The notes under the pieces are model-generated. The model saw only the letters and a program-made list of their open reading frames with translations. It did not search any database and was not told the origin of the DNA. Positions 35,090-46,506 of a stretch of 64,000 nucleotides of DNA are shown piece after piece. Positions within the stretch are counted from its first letter, which is position 1. Each line of letters opens with the position of its first letter. A program made the position numbers and the translations under genes. Source of the DNA: Puccinellia tenuiflora (lineage: Eukaryota; Streptophyta; Magnoliopsida; Poales; Poaceae); NCBI GenBank assembly GCA_012064385.1, contig QRDG01001356.1, positions 1,085,660 to 1,149,659 on the forward strand. The letters run 5' to 3'.

Positions 35090-35103
35090 TCCTTCCCCCC
35101 TTA
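35090..35103 (-). promoter_or_regulatory. Polypurine tract of the chromovirus
   Basis: AAGGGGGGAAGGATT on the minus strand directly precedes the 3' LTR start TGTAACATCCC. It primes plus-strand DNA synthesis. Confidence 0.75.
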
Positions 35104-35133
35104 AAATAAATCTCGTCCCGCGATTTGCTAGGC

Positions 35134-37740
35134 TTAGGGGCTAAGGAAGTTTGGGAATTCGCGTCTAAGGTATTCTTCACGTTCCCAAGTTGCTTCTTCT
35201 TCTTCAGAATGGTTAGTCCACTGGACTTTGTAGAACTTGATCGCACGTCTCCGGGTAAGACGAACATCTTCTTCAAGAATCTTAAGAGGTCTATCACGAT
35301 AAGTTAGGTCATTGTTCAGGTCGATGGAGTGGTGGTCAATGTACTTGAAAACGTCAGGCTGGTCAGGAACTTCAAGACACTTCCGAAGTAGTGAGATGTG
35401 GAAGACATCATGAAATTCCGATAGCTCTGGGGGTAACTTTAGCTGATAGGATACTTCTCCTCGGCGGCTAATGATCTTGAACGGTCCAATATACCTTGGT
35501 GCTAACTTTCCTTTGACATGGAAACGTTGCATTTCCTTAAGGGGTGTCACTCGGAGATACACAAAATCTCCGATGTTGAAGGTGAGGTCACGGCGCTTGG
35601 GATCAGCGTAACTCTTCTGACGGGATTGGGCAGTTTTAAGATGCTCGCGAATAAGTTGGACTTGCTCTTCGGCTTCACGGAGGGTGTCAGGTCCAAATAA
35701 TATGCCTTCTCCGGTGTCGGACCAATTCAGGGGCGTACGACACTTCTTGCCATACAATGCTTCAAACGGGGCCATTTGCAGACTAGACTGATAGCTATTG
35801 TTGTAGGAGAACTCTGCAAATGGGAGGCAATCTTCCCACTTGGAACCATAAGATAGAACACACGCACGAAGCATGTCTTCCAAAATCTGGTTCACTCTCT
35901 CGGTTTGACCGTCAGTCTGGGGGTGATAGGCTGTGCTAAAAGTTAACTTGGTTCCGAGGGCTTCGTGAAGTGCTTTCCAGAATCTCGATGTGAATTGGGT
36001 GCCTCTATCAGACACAATCCTCTTGGCTACTCCATGCAGGTTACTATCCTGGACATATACAGGTCTGATAATTGGGCTCCATTATAAGTGGTCTTGACCG
36101 GAATAAAATGAGCAACTTTGGTCAGTCGATCAACGATGACCCAGATTGAATCATGGCCTCTGTTGGACCTAGGTAGTCCAGTGATGAAGTCCATTCCAAT
36201 CTCGTCCCATTTCCATTCAGGAATTTTCAAAGGTTGAAGCAATCCAGCGGATCGCTGATGTTCAGCTTTGACTCGCTGACAGATATCACACTTGGCTACG
36301 AAAGAACCAATCTCTCGTTTCATTCCATGCCACCAAAATCTCTCACGAAGGTCTTGGTACATTTTGGTTCCTCCAGGGTGGATTGAGTATGGGGTCTCGT
36401 GAGCTTCCTTCAGGATCAACTCCTTTAGTTCACTATCATTGGGCACACAGATACGACCGTTAAACCTCAACAGTCCTTCGGCATCTTCGGCAAAACCAGG
36501 GGCTTTGTCGAGAGATATCTTCTTCTTAATCCCTTCGATGCTCTCATGACCTTTCTGGGCTTCTTTGATTTGATCCATCAGGGTTGGTGCTAACTCTAGA
36601 TTGGCGAGATAACCTTGGCTAACAAGCTCGAGTCCAAAATCTTCAAACTCCTTAAACAAGGTTGGTTGTTCGACTCGAATCAAGGCATTCAGGGCACATG
36701 GCTTGTGACTAACGGCATCGGCAACTACATTGGCCTTTCCAGGGTGATAATGGAATCCAACATCGTAATCCTTGATCAACTCCATCCATCTCCTCTGTCG
36801 CAGGTTCAACTCCTTCTGGGTGAAAATATACTTCAAGCTCTTATGATCCGTATAGATCTCACAGCGATGTCCCACAAGATAGGGACGCCATGTTTTAAGA
36901 GCGAAAACAACAGCGGCTAACTCTTGGTCATTGGTTGGGTAATTCTCTTCATGCGGTCGCAATTGTCGAGACAGATACGACACCACTTTGCCTTCTTGCA
37001 TCAGAACGCAACCAAGTCCAAGACGTGATGCATCGCAATACACGTCGAAACTCTTGGTGACGTCCGGCATTACTAGGACTGGGGTTGTGGTCAATTTCTT
37101 CTTCAACTCTTGGAAACTATCTTCACATTTATGGGTCCATTCAAATTTCTTATCCTTCCTCAATAATTGTGTCATGGCCTTGGCTATACTGGAAAATCCT
37201 TCAACGAACTTGCGGTAATAACCCGCTAGTCCGAGAAAGCTACGAATCTCGGTCACACTGGTGGGGGTCTTCCAGTCAAGAATGGCTTTAATCTTCTCCG
37301 GGTCAACAGAAACTCCTCCGGCAGATATGACATGTCCGAGAAATGCCACCTCTTTAAGCCAAAACTCACACTTGCTAAGCTTGGCATAAAGTTGGTGCTC
37401 TCGAAGTGTCTCCAAAACTAGGCGTAGGTGAACAGCATGTTCTTCTTCGGTCTTGGAATAAACAAGAATATCATCTATGAAGACTACCACGAACTTGTCG
37501 AGGTACTCCATGAAGATCTTGTTCATTAGGTTCATGAAATAGGCTGGGGCATTGGTCAAACCAAAAGACATGACGGTGTACTCAAATAGTCCATAACGGG
37601 TGGTGAAGGCAGTCTTGGGTATGTCTGATTCTCGGATTTTCAACTGGTGATATCCCGTCCGTAGATTGATCTACGAAAAGACTCGGGCTCGGTTCATTTG
37701 ATCGAACAGATCCTCGATCTTGGGAAGAGGATACTTGTTT
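35134..37740 (-). pseudogene. Chromovirus RT, RNase H, integrase and chromodomain
   Basis: From 37740 downward: RT with the catalytic FIDDILVYS and FLGLAGYYRKFVEGFS; RNase H with FDVYCDASRLGLGCVL and YTDHKSLKYIF; the integrase HHCC finger (HPGGTKMYQ...CDICQ); DDE context including MSDRGTQFTSRFW; and a C-terminal chromodomain (RRAIKFYKVQWTNHSEEEEATWE). That ending is diagnostic of chromoviruses of the Tekay/Del type, whose chromodomain is thought to guide integration. Lesions: TAG at 37671-37673 in RT (VFS*INLR), a frameshift near 37790 joining from the gag-protease ORF, and a frameshift near 36020 within integrase (HGVAKRIV region). Confidence 0.9.
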
Positions 37741-39627
37741 TTAATGGTCACGTCGTTGAGCTTTTGATAGTCCACACACAATCGTGTGGTACCAGTCTCT
37801 CTTGTCCACAAAAATGATGGGTGATCCCCAAGGTGAAGCGCTTGGGCGAATAAGGCCTTTGCTGAGCATATCAGCCAACTGCTTCTTCAATTCCACTAAT
37901 TCTTCTGGATTCATCCGGTAGGATCTCTGGGATATGGGAGCGGTTCCTGGGATAAGTTCAATCACGAACTCAATATCTCTGTCTGGCGGCATACCAGGCA
38001 ACTCTTCCGGGAACACATCTCGGAATAGGTGAACAACACGGATCTCGTCAAGGGTGGGTTGAGCTATGCCCTCATGGCATCCTGGTCTGGTGTGGCTGGT
38101 CTCAGATACATACTTCACTTCAATTCCATTGTCTGAAGTGAGAGTAATGGCTCTTATGGCGCAATCAATATGGCCATGATACTTGGCTAACCAATCCATT
38201 CCAAGGATCACATATATGCCTTGGGTTCCTAAAATGATTAGGTTGGTGGCAAACTTTCCTCCTCCAATCTCTATGAGGGTTTCGGAACACATCTGGTTGG
38301 TTTTGGCTAACAAGCCTGGGGTTTGTATCAACATGGGTTTGGGTAAAAGACTCCCGACTAAACCTCCCTTAGCAACAAACTCTTGAGTAACAAATGAATG
38401 GGTGGCACCCGAATCAAACAGAATAGTTGCAGGTACTGAGTTGACAAGGAACGCACCCAACACAACATATGGCGCTTCCTCAGCTTCCTCCGCATTGATG
38501 TGGTGCAGACAGCCCTTGACAATAGCAGCATTTCCACGGGGTGCGGCATTCTTGCCATTTCCATTTCCATTTCCATTGCGGGCTTGACGCTGGTTCGGTG
38601 CAGGCTTCTTGGGATTGGGGCATTCTCTAGAGTAGTGACCTTTGGTACCGCATTCAAAACAGACAACATTGGCCTTGGGATTGAAGTTGTTGTGGTTTCC
38701 TCCTGGACGGTTGTTGTCATTGGGACGGTTGGTGTTGTTTGGGCGGTTGGGAAAGGTGGGGCGTGGGGCTTGCGGTGGACGATAAGCGGGCTTGGGTGTT
38801 GGTGGAAAAGTACGGGGCTTCTGGTGGCTAGAACCTTCTGAAGCAATCATCCTTTTCTTGCGTCCTTCAAACATAGACTTGCGCTTGGTCTCCAGCTGGA
38901 TAGCCTTGTCCACAAGTGACTCCAGATCAATGAAGTCATGGATAACCAAGGCGCACTGAAGCTCATCATGCAGTCCACTCATGAAGCGCTCAATCTTCCT
39001 CTTCTCCGAGTCAACATCATCAGGAGCATACCGAGATAAATCGGTAAACTCATCAAGATAGCCAACCACGTCTTTGCTTCCCTGTCTCAGCTTGCGGAAT
39101 TCATCCTTCTTCCTTTCAATCAGTCCGCTAGGAATGTGCTTCTTGCGGAACTTCTCCTGGAACTCAGCCCAGTTGATCACATAACCAGCCTGCTGGAGAG
39201 CCTTGGTAGTGTCCCACCAAGCTCGTGCAGGTCCAGCAAGGTAGTGGGTTGCATACAGAACCTTCTCATTTTCTCCTACGGCGGCAACTTCCAGATTGTT
39301 GTTGATGGTGCGAAGCCAGTCATCGGCTTCCAAAGGGTGAAGTCCCTTGGAGTAGGTGGGTGGGTTGGTCTTCTGGAAATCGCTCAAGGTGGATCGCAAG
39401 TGTCCATCTTCATTACCATTGCCATTGCCATTGTGGTTGTTCTGATTGTTGTTCTGGGCATTGGCGGCTAGTTGCTGGAGAACAGCAAGGTGGGCTTGAC
39501 GCTCTAGGCGAGAGGCCTCACGGTCCTCCATAATGATCCTAAGGAGTTCGGCCGGGGTAGGTTCAGGTGGTGGTGGTGGCTGCTGGTCGTTGCGACCATG
39601 GCTTCCTCCTCCTCGTGCGTCAACCAT
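37741..39627 (-). CDS. Chromovirus gag-protease
   Basis: It starts at ATG 39627 (MVDARGGGSHGRNDQ); the upstream in-frame extension to 39762 is leader. The capsid domain contains LEADDWLRTINNNLEVA and YLAGPARAWWDTTKAL. The nucleocapsid zinc knuckle CFECGTKGHYSREC is intact, and the protease has ILFDSGATHSFVTQEF with the DSGA active site. The frame reads into RT (SPIIFVDKRD) and is then lost to a frameshift. The protein packages the RNA and matures the polyprotein. Confidence 0.88.
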   Translation of the reverse strand: MVDARGGGSHGRNDQQPPPPPEPTPAELLRIIMEDREASRLERQAHLAVLQQLAANAQNNNQNNHNGNGNGNEDGHLRSTLSDFQKTNPPTYSKGLHPLEADDWLRTINNNLEVAAVGENEKVLYATHYLAGPARAWWDTTKALQQAGYVINWAEFQEKFRKKHIPSGLIERKKDEFRKLRQGSKDVVGYLDEFTDLSRYAPDDVDSEKRKIERFMSGLHDELQCALVIHDFIDLESLVDKAIQLETKRKSMFEGRKKRMIASEGSSHQKPRTFPPTPKPAYRPPQAPRPTFPNRPNNTNRPNDNNRPGGNHNNFNPKANVVCFECGTKGHYSRECPNPKKPAPNQRQARNGNGNGNGKNAAPRGNAAIVKGCLHHINAEEAEEAPYVVLGAFLVNSVPATILFDSGATHSFVTQEFVAKGGLVGSLLPKPMLIQTPGLLAKTNQMCSETLIEIGGGKFATNLIILGTQGIYVILGMDWLAKYHGHIDCAIRAITLTSDNGIEVKYVSETSHTRPGCHEGIAQPTLDEIRVVHLFRDVFPEELPGMPPDRDIEFVIELIPGTAPISQRSYRMNPEELVELKKQLADMLSKGLIRPSASPWGSPIIFVDKRDWYHTIVCGLSKAQRRDH

Positions 39628-39943
39628 CCTGAGATAAAACGGGTATAAGAGGCAAAATAGACTAGGGATGCGCCTTACTTTAACAAGGTGGGGGAGTAGG
39701 GTTTTCGAATTGTTGGGGTAAAAGGTGTTTACTACACAAAAATTTTCGAGATAAATTTGCAAATTTCGAAATTCTCATGGCACACAACATTATCAAGCAA
39801 AAGCATCACGTGCATAAGTTCCACACATCATTACATAGTAGGTTACAAGCATATGGTTTCAAAGGAACCATCACACTACTAAAAGCGACTACATCAGGGT
39901 TGACCTAACCCTACGATAACTCGGGAATGACTAAGTGATCCAG

Positions 39944-40804
39944 CTACTGTGGTGGAACACTCAGCACAACGTCGTCAGTGTCGGACTCGAAGGCACGCTC
40001 CTCTGGGTCCTCCTCGTCCTCGTCAAGAAGGGGCTCGGTCGGCTCCTCCTCCTCGTCGACGGTCTCCTCCTCGTCGTCGTCCTCCTCGTAGTCCATCTCC
40101 TCCAAGTAATCCTCATCGTCACTAATGAAGGCGCGGCTCTCCTTCCGGAGATCCTCACCTTCCTCCTCCATCTCATCGGCTCGGCGCTCAAGATCCTCGA
40201 TCATCTCGTCCTGCTCTGCCACTCTCTTACGAAGCTTGGCGATGGTCTTCTTCAGGCGGATCCTCCTCTGGTGAAGGTCGGCCTTGTCATGCTACAGGAG
40301 TGCAACACGGTCACGGCTCGCCTCGAGCGCGATGCGCTCAAAGTGAGACCGGTACCTAACACTGCGTAGGTCCTCCTGGGTACGGTAAAGTAGGACCTCC
40401 ATGTCCACGAGGTGCTCGCCAAAGGTGGGGTGGCGAACGGTGGAAGTAGGACGTCCCTCGGTATCACGCCTCCCGTAGAACCTGAAAGGTGAGCTCACTA
40501 ACTCCTCCTTGTGCTCCTCACAAAGTCGGGCTAGCAGCCTCTGCATGGCACGACACAGTCCGTCGTCCCAACTGGCATCCATCATGGTGAAGGACAGCGT
40601 CCTGGAATGGGAGGACTTGATGTTCCCCCGGACAGACGACTCAATGAGCCAACTCAGGTTGCCCTGATCGTGAGCGTCGACCTGCGCTCCACGGAACTCA
40701 GGAGCTGGGCGACCCAAGATGTCGCTCAACTTGTACAAGTCCTTCTCAAACATGAGGTTGCCCTTCTCCTTAACTTGCAGAAACTCGGTGAAGTGTAGCG
40801 CCAT
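39944..40804 (-). pseudogene. Extra sense ORF upstream of gag in the chromovirus
   Basis: One frame runs from ATG 40804 (MALHFTEFLQVKEKG) to TAA 39944-39946, with a single internal TAG at 40292-40294. Without that stop it would give 286 residues. The N-terminal ~120 residues (WLIESSVRGNIKSSHSRTLS, GLCRAMQRLLARLCEEH) vaguely recall an alpha-beta nucleic-acid-binding fold such as a dsRNA-binding domain; this is a guess. The C-terminal part is coiled coil then very acidic (DEEETVDEEEEPTEPLLDED). It lies between the primer site and gag, on the element's sense strand. Extra ORFs in this position are described for Ogre (Tat lineage); I do not know of one for Tekay. Confidence 0.6.
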
Positions 40805-41094
40805 CTACAGTTTTAAGAAATTTTTAAGTTAGTGAGATGACTAGGGTGCAAAATTTTAAATTTTTTGTGAGGCAACAAGTAAGTCAAAATTTTAAACTTT
40901 AGTGAATTAACGAGTGCGTAAAATTTTAAGGATACCGGAAAATTTGTAGTGTTTAATGGGGATAAAGTTTTGAATATATGAGAGGTTTTGGGAGATAAGA
41001 AATTTTTGGAAAATATTTCACTCCTTTGTTTTAGAAATTACTTTTGCAACTCCTATCTAACGACCATGCTAACTAAGGTCTCCTATGGTCAAGA

Positions 41095-41112
41095 TGGGCT
41101 CTGATACCAACT
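41095..41112 (-). promoter_or_regulatory. Primer binding site of the chromovirus
   Basis: Read on the minus strand, TTGGTATCAGAGCCCATC follows the 5' LTR end after a short spacer. This is the initiator Met-tRNA complement. Confidence 0.85.
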
Positions 41113-41113
41113 C

Positions 41114-44100
41114 TGTGGGGATCCCGGACTAGCTGTCCGAAATACCCGATTATGGTTCGCACAATGATCCCAGGATCAGTCTGTCGTTGCCCATAATCCG
41201 AATTGAATACCAAAGTTTACATCCATTACAATACCGACTTCAAGTCTTACATAATAGGTCATTTAGACCAAGTCTTACATAGGTGCCTTCTTGGGCCAAA
41301 GCAACAACATTCAGCGGAAGCTACGTAGTTGAAGTCCAACGCGCCCTATCGACGACCCGACAGGCAGTTGACTCACGAAGATCCCTAGTTCGCATAGAAG
41401 TCACCATACTCTGCTTCGGCGTAGTTCTCCTCGAGATCTGGCTAAGACAATAGCCAGGGACGAAACCAATATGAGTACAATGGGAATTGTACTCGCAAAC
41501 TACCCCTAACGTGAGTATGCACCAGTTTTTAAGTTTCATCCTATAGCACTTTTACTTATTAAAACATCTCTACATCTTTGTTGAAAAACATCTCTATATC
41601 TTAGTTGAAAAAGATAAGAAGGAATTCATATCTATCTTAGAGATTATCACAAGTTTTATTAATTTTTCCAAAACTCCTCCTTTTTCCCTACCATATCTCA
41701 TCATGGCCTATTTATCTCCACCAACTCATACTTAAGCTTGCCACTTTGTTAAAACTTGCACATAGCCTAGTACAGCCTCCCAACTGTCCATATCTGAGGA
41801 CTCGGCTATTCGAATAGTTTTGCACCCTCTGCAGAGGTAGCACGCTTTTCCCACACCCATCCGGTAACTTATCGTGTCTGCCACGTCCCGCCATACAAGG
41901 TGTATGCGAAGTTGAGCCACCGACCATAGCCTGTCGTTTTGCTCATGCTAGTATAGGACCCTGCCGGTACGAATTCGCCATTCCTTCGACACCTAGTACA
42001 GGATCCCCCGTCGAGGAACCTAGATGTGAGGACTCGTAGTTCTGCCCGGCGAGCAGACCCCTTCAATCCCTCGTCCATCAGACACCGAGAGCCCGAGACC
42101 CAGGTCAGGGGGTAGGTCGCCATTACCATCCCCTCATGGAACGAGGTCATCCTCGTTGTTGAGGCATCCCACACTAATATGAGCAAATTATATGGCTACG
42201 CCCGTTCCCATATGTGGGTAGATGTGGTCGCACAGGTTATTGGTTGGTCGTCATAGTACTAAGACACAATGTGCATTTTTCATAAACATCTCCAATCATC
42301 AATTTTCCACTTCCATACTGACCATTCGGCATGTCCATTCATCCAGGTACTTTAAAAAGGAGTTTGGAATAAACCATATTTTTTCCATCCTATAGTTTGA
42401 AGTATTCTCCTTCCTCGTAGACTCCGGCAACGTTCTCGTCTATTCGATAAGGAACAATACAAGCAAACAATCACTAAGACTAAACAAACAAGCATCACAT
42501 CATTACAATCATCAACAACACAATTAGCTACTGCACACACAAGGCAACACAATTTGGTTTCAATTTGATTTAATTAACCACTTTTTTAATTGTGTCACAA
42601 TTATGGCAGAAACTAGGGTTTCATGTTTAATTGCATAACTTCAGTTCTGTTGATCACAAAATTATGAACTAAATTCCTACAGAAAGCTAATGATGTGTAG
42701 AATCTATCCCAATTGGATTTAATTCAATTTGAGCTATCAAACTCCCTGTATAAATGTCTTAATCCAGAGAGCTAATATTCTAGTTTTTGCTACAACTCAA
42801 GTTAATTTTATTCAAAAATTAAATCCTTTTAGGGACATCTAGCATTGACTAAATGTGATCTAACCAAATTGGTCCCAACTCATTTGGATCTACCATTATT
42901 GTTTTAAAAAATGTTTTAGTTCAGAAAGGCTTCCTTTATTTTATCAGATGCCAATTAATTATTAATGATCAGTTAATCCTACAAACATTAGGGCAGCTAA
43001 GACATCACAGTGCTAAACTAGCAAAATTGGATTCACATTATTTGGGCTTTTAGAGCATCAGAAACAAACAAGTTTAGATTTAAAACCGTCTGTTCTAAGT
43101 AATTCACCATTTGCTTAATATTAACTCAATTAATGTGGGACCAATGCCATTAAATAGATAATTTGATAAGCTACCGGTAAACCAAATTTCATAATTTTTG
43201 GACATACCCATCTCCAGATATTTAATTTCTAAGCGGGGTGCTGATTTTCATAATTTAAATCCATAATACGAAAATGGAAATCGGCCCGGGTGAAAATGGC
43301 TTAACGGGCCGGCCCACGGGAATTTCCCGCGCCGGGATTTGTTCAAAATGCTGACTGGTGGGGTCCGTCGGTCAGTTTTTAATTAAAAACCGAACCGGTA
43401 CGCGGCCGTTGGATTTGGATCCAACGGCCTCTGACAGCCAGGTCGGCGACGACCTAAAAACGGCCGCGCCGCCGTGCCCTAGACGACGGTGGCAGCTCGG
43501 GAGCTCACCTAGGGGGCTCGGGACGCGATGGAGTCGACGGCGGCGTGGTGCGGAGGCTCGGGGAAGACGATGGGCTGACTCACGCGTGTTGGGGAGGTCT
43601 CGGTCGACGGCTGCAGCTCCGGGACGGGCTCGGGACGGATCCTTCGCCGGTGAGCTCCTCGGGTGTCCTGAGCACGGGAAACATAGGCGAGGGTGAGCGG
43701 CGGGTGCGGGAGGAAGAACATGGAGGTGAGAGGCAGAGAAACGGAGGAGAGGCAGCGTGGCCTGGTGGCCGTGGTCGAACTCGGGCAATGCCGAGCTCGC
43801 AGAGCTCGGCCTCCACGGCCGGGGTGGAGAGCAGCAGAGCTCCCGCCCTCCTTGCGGGTGCAGAGGGGTGGTGGCGAGTGAGGGTGGGGGGAGTGGTGCG
43901 GGTTGCTTGGGAGGGCTCGTGGTGGCTTTTATAGCCGAACGGCGGTGCACCGTGGACCGAGAGCGGCGAGCGAGCTAGGGTTAGAGAGAGAGAGCGCCAT
44001 TAACGGCTAGTTGGTGTGGCAACGGTCTCCGGTGCGACTAGGGCTTAGTGGGAGCGAGGGGGGCGCGCTAGGGCTGAGATGGAGCTCGGGGTGGCGCGGG

Positions 44101-45246
44101 TCCAGTGCGCAGGCAGGGTGTTCGACGGTGGGTACGGGGCAGGTGCGGCACAGGGCCATGGCGATGCGAGGGTGGGGTGAGCCATGTCATCCATCCTCGC
44201 CCTCCGGTGCAGTGGCGGGTGCTAGGGTTTAGTGTGCTGCCGGGAACACCGAGATGACCACGGCATGGCGAGCACGGTGAGGCGAGCATGCGTGCGTCCT
44301 CCAGAGGGAACCGGGGTGGTTGGGCTCGTGTCTGTGAGAGAGAGGAGGGACAGGGGTACGTGCTGGCGCGAGCGAGAGGGCTGGCGAGCAGAGCAACGTC
44401 CGCGGCGACGGGTGGCTAGGGTTTCGGTATGGAGGAGTACGGGGCGAGGGAGAGGGAGCTCGGGGTGCTCCGACTCGCTAGGGGGGCCTGGTCTAGCTGC
44501 AGAGGAGGGGGTGACACTCGTCGGTCGAGAGGGAGAGAGAGAACGCGAGTGAGAGAGAGAGTGCGGGTGCGGGAGAGCCGCATGGCTGCCATGCTCCTCC
44601 ATGGACTTGGCCGGCCATGCTGGGAGGATGGGGTGGCAAGTGGGTGCACAGTGGGGAGAGTAGGCAGGAGGGTGAAAAGGGGTCGAGTCCCCCGGCTTCT
44701 ACCACGATTTTTGCACCGGTTTTGGAAAGGGCAGATTCGTGCCCATAAGGTGTTTGACGAAATGCTCCAATGAAATTTAAATTCGATTTGCTGAAATTTA
44801 ATTCCACCATGGACTATATATATATTAGTAGGGACTTTTGGTGCTATGATGGAATTTATTTGGCAAGTGCATCATAGCACATTTGGTGAGTTAGAAAGAA
44901 TAGGAAAGAAATAGAATTTTAATTTAAGAAGTTTAGAAATGTTTTTTGGGAGAGGGGAAAAGATATAAGAGCCAAGTGGGAGTGATCAATATGTCACCCC
45001 ACTGTATTTTAGTTTGAAAGAAAATATTAATTTCTCACTTAGAGAAATTTGTGTGGCATTTGCCCCATGATTTTATGTGATGAAGATAAGACTTTTGGTT
45101 CCTTTTTCCTATCTTCAAAATTTCTACTTAGCAACCACACACAATCAAGCAACAAGACACAAGCAATCACACATAAAATGATAAAAAAAATTGTTGGTCC
45201 TCGTTTTAGGAACTAATAACACTTATATTAATTGTGGGATGTTACA
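41114..45246 (-). repeat. 5' LTR of the chromovirus (4,133 bp)
   Basis: It aligns with 30719-35087. It lacks about 65 bp near 41730 and about 190 bp near 42400, which explains most of the length difference. The TATA box is at 43926-43933 (minus strand). No gene is recognised in the GC-rich part (43370-44780). Confidence 0.88.
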
Positions 45247-45252
45247 TATCCA

Positions 45253-46485
45253 TGCCTTTAAGAAGGCTCGGACACGCCTTCAGCGGCCGTCGCCTCGATT
45301 TCTCCGTTCCCGAGAATCGAGGAGGCTGGCGCAATTACTCTACCAGATGGATAACTCCAAAACCCGTGGGACGCACACCTCCGTAGTGCGCGGCTCTGAC
45401 GGGTAGGACAAGACATTCAAGACCTGACGCCGGGGACCCACTTTGACTCTTTTTTGTCATAGCCCCGGCGGCAGAAGGGCATGGCCACCGGGACTATGCC
45501 CGGGGGCTACTATTGCAACGGTGGAACATGGGGTTCCCCTGATGCGGTCAAAGTGGGTCCATCGTACATGGGCCCACCAAGGAGGCACTCAAGGCCAAGG
45601 CACAAGACTGGCAGATGGGCCCCCCATCTGCCCCGCGGCGTCCCTACACGCGCGACATCGACAACCAAGGCAAAGGACCCGGGGACCCTCCGGGGCCCCC
45701 TCGACCCGGAAGCAGGCATGGAGGTCCCGGGACCCCGACGCCCGGCAGGAGGCCAGGCTCACCCCGGGAACCAACCTCCAGTGCGCAAAGAGGATAAGCT
45801 TGCCAGCCTTGGCTGGAAGCTCCTAGAAGACTTGGGCGCCAAGAAGATGGAGGCGCCAAAGGTGGGCAGAGGCGGAAAATCTGTCAGCCTCTGTCCGCCC
45901 TCTCTGGAAAAGGTGGGCGACCTCACCTACCCCCTCTGAGAAGAATACATGGACGAGAGGAGGCCACGTCGCCTCCTATGGAGAACCCGGAGGGGTTTTC
46001 CCGCCAAAACCCCTCCGGCCCCAAGGGTGCACCTGTGGTATCCCCTTAGCCTATAAAGGAGGACCGAGGCACCCAGGGGAGGAGGACAAGGTGGAGACAA
46101 GTTCAGAAGACCACTTCGGGGAGGCTAGGCTAGGTAGCGCATAAGTCCAAGGTTAGCTTAGGCGAGAGGTGATCTCCTCCGGGCCAGGATCTGCTCGTCT
46201 TCAACCTCTAGCCAACACCTCCCGGGTTCTCACCCGCAAACACCATTGTAAAGCTACACTATGATACACCTCTGAATCGAGACATGCAGGAGTAGGGCTG
46301 TTAGCCTTCAGGCGGCCTGCACCTGGGTAAACTCCTAGTGTCTCTGTGATGCTTGCTAGTACGTAGATCTCGAGCATAGACGAAGCCCCCGGGTGGAAGA
46401 CGTCACTCAGCCTCCTTCGCGCCCCATACCGAACCTAAAAAGGGGGTATCCTTTACTCCCAGTGTCCATGATCCAAGACACGACA
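45253..46485 (+). repeat. Shared LTR of Tat copies A1 and A2
   Basis: TGCCTTTAAGAAGG...AAGACACGACA, 1,233 bp. On its left, after removal of the chromovirus and one TATCC, is the A1 3' end (CCTGAGGGGTATCC); on its right is A2 gag. It is therefore both the 3' LTR of A1 and the 5' LTR of A2. The TATA box TATAAAG is at 46052-46058. Confidence 0.85.
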
Positions 46486-46506
46486 GCGTCAAGTTCTTCG
46501 TCGACC

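Larger units (their letters stand above)
30719..45246 (-). mobile_element. Complete Tekay-type chromovirus (TSD TATCC)
   Basis: The target duplication TATCC at 30714-30718 and 45247-45251 flanks a 14.5-kb element on the minus strand. Long LTRs (30719-35087 and 41114-45246) start TGTAACATCCC and end CCCCACA in element orientation. In order it has an iMet primer site, an extra ORF, gag, protease, RT, RNase H, integrase and a C-terminal chromodomain, then a polypurine tract. It inserted one base upstream of an LTR of the Tat element. Two frameshifts and at least two stops inactivate it. Confidence 0.93.
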
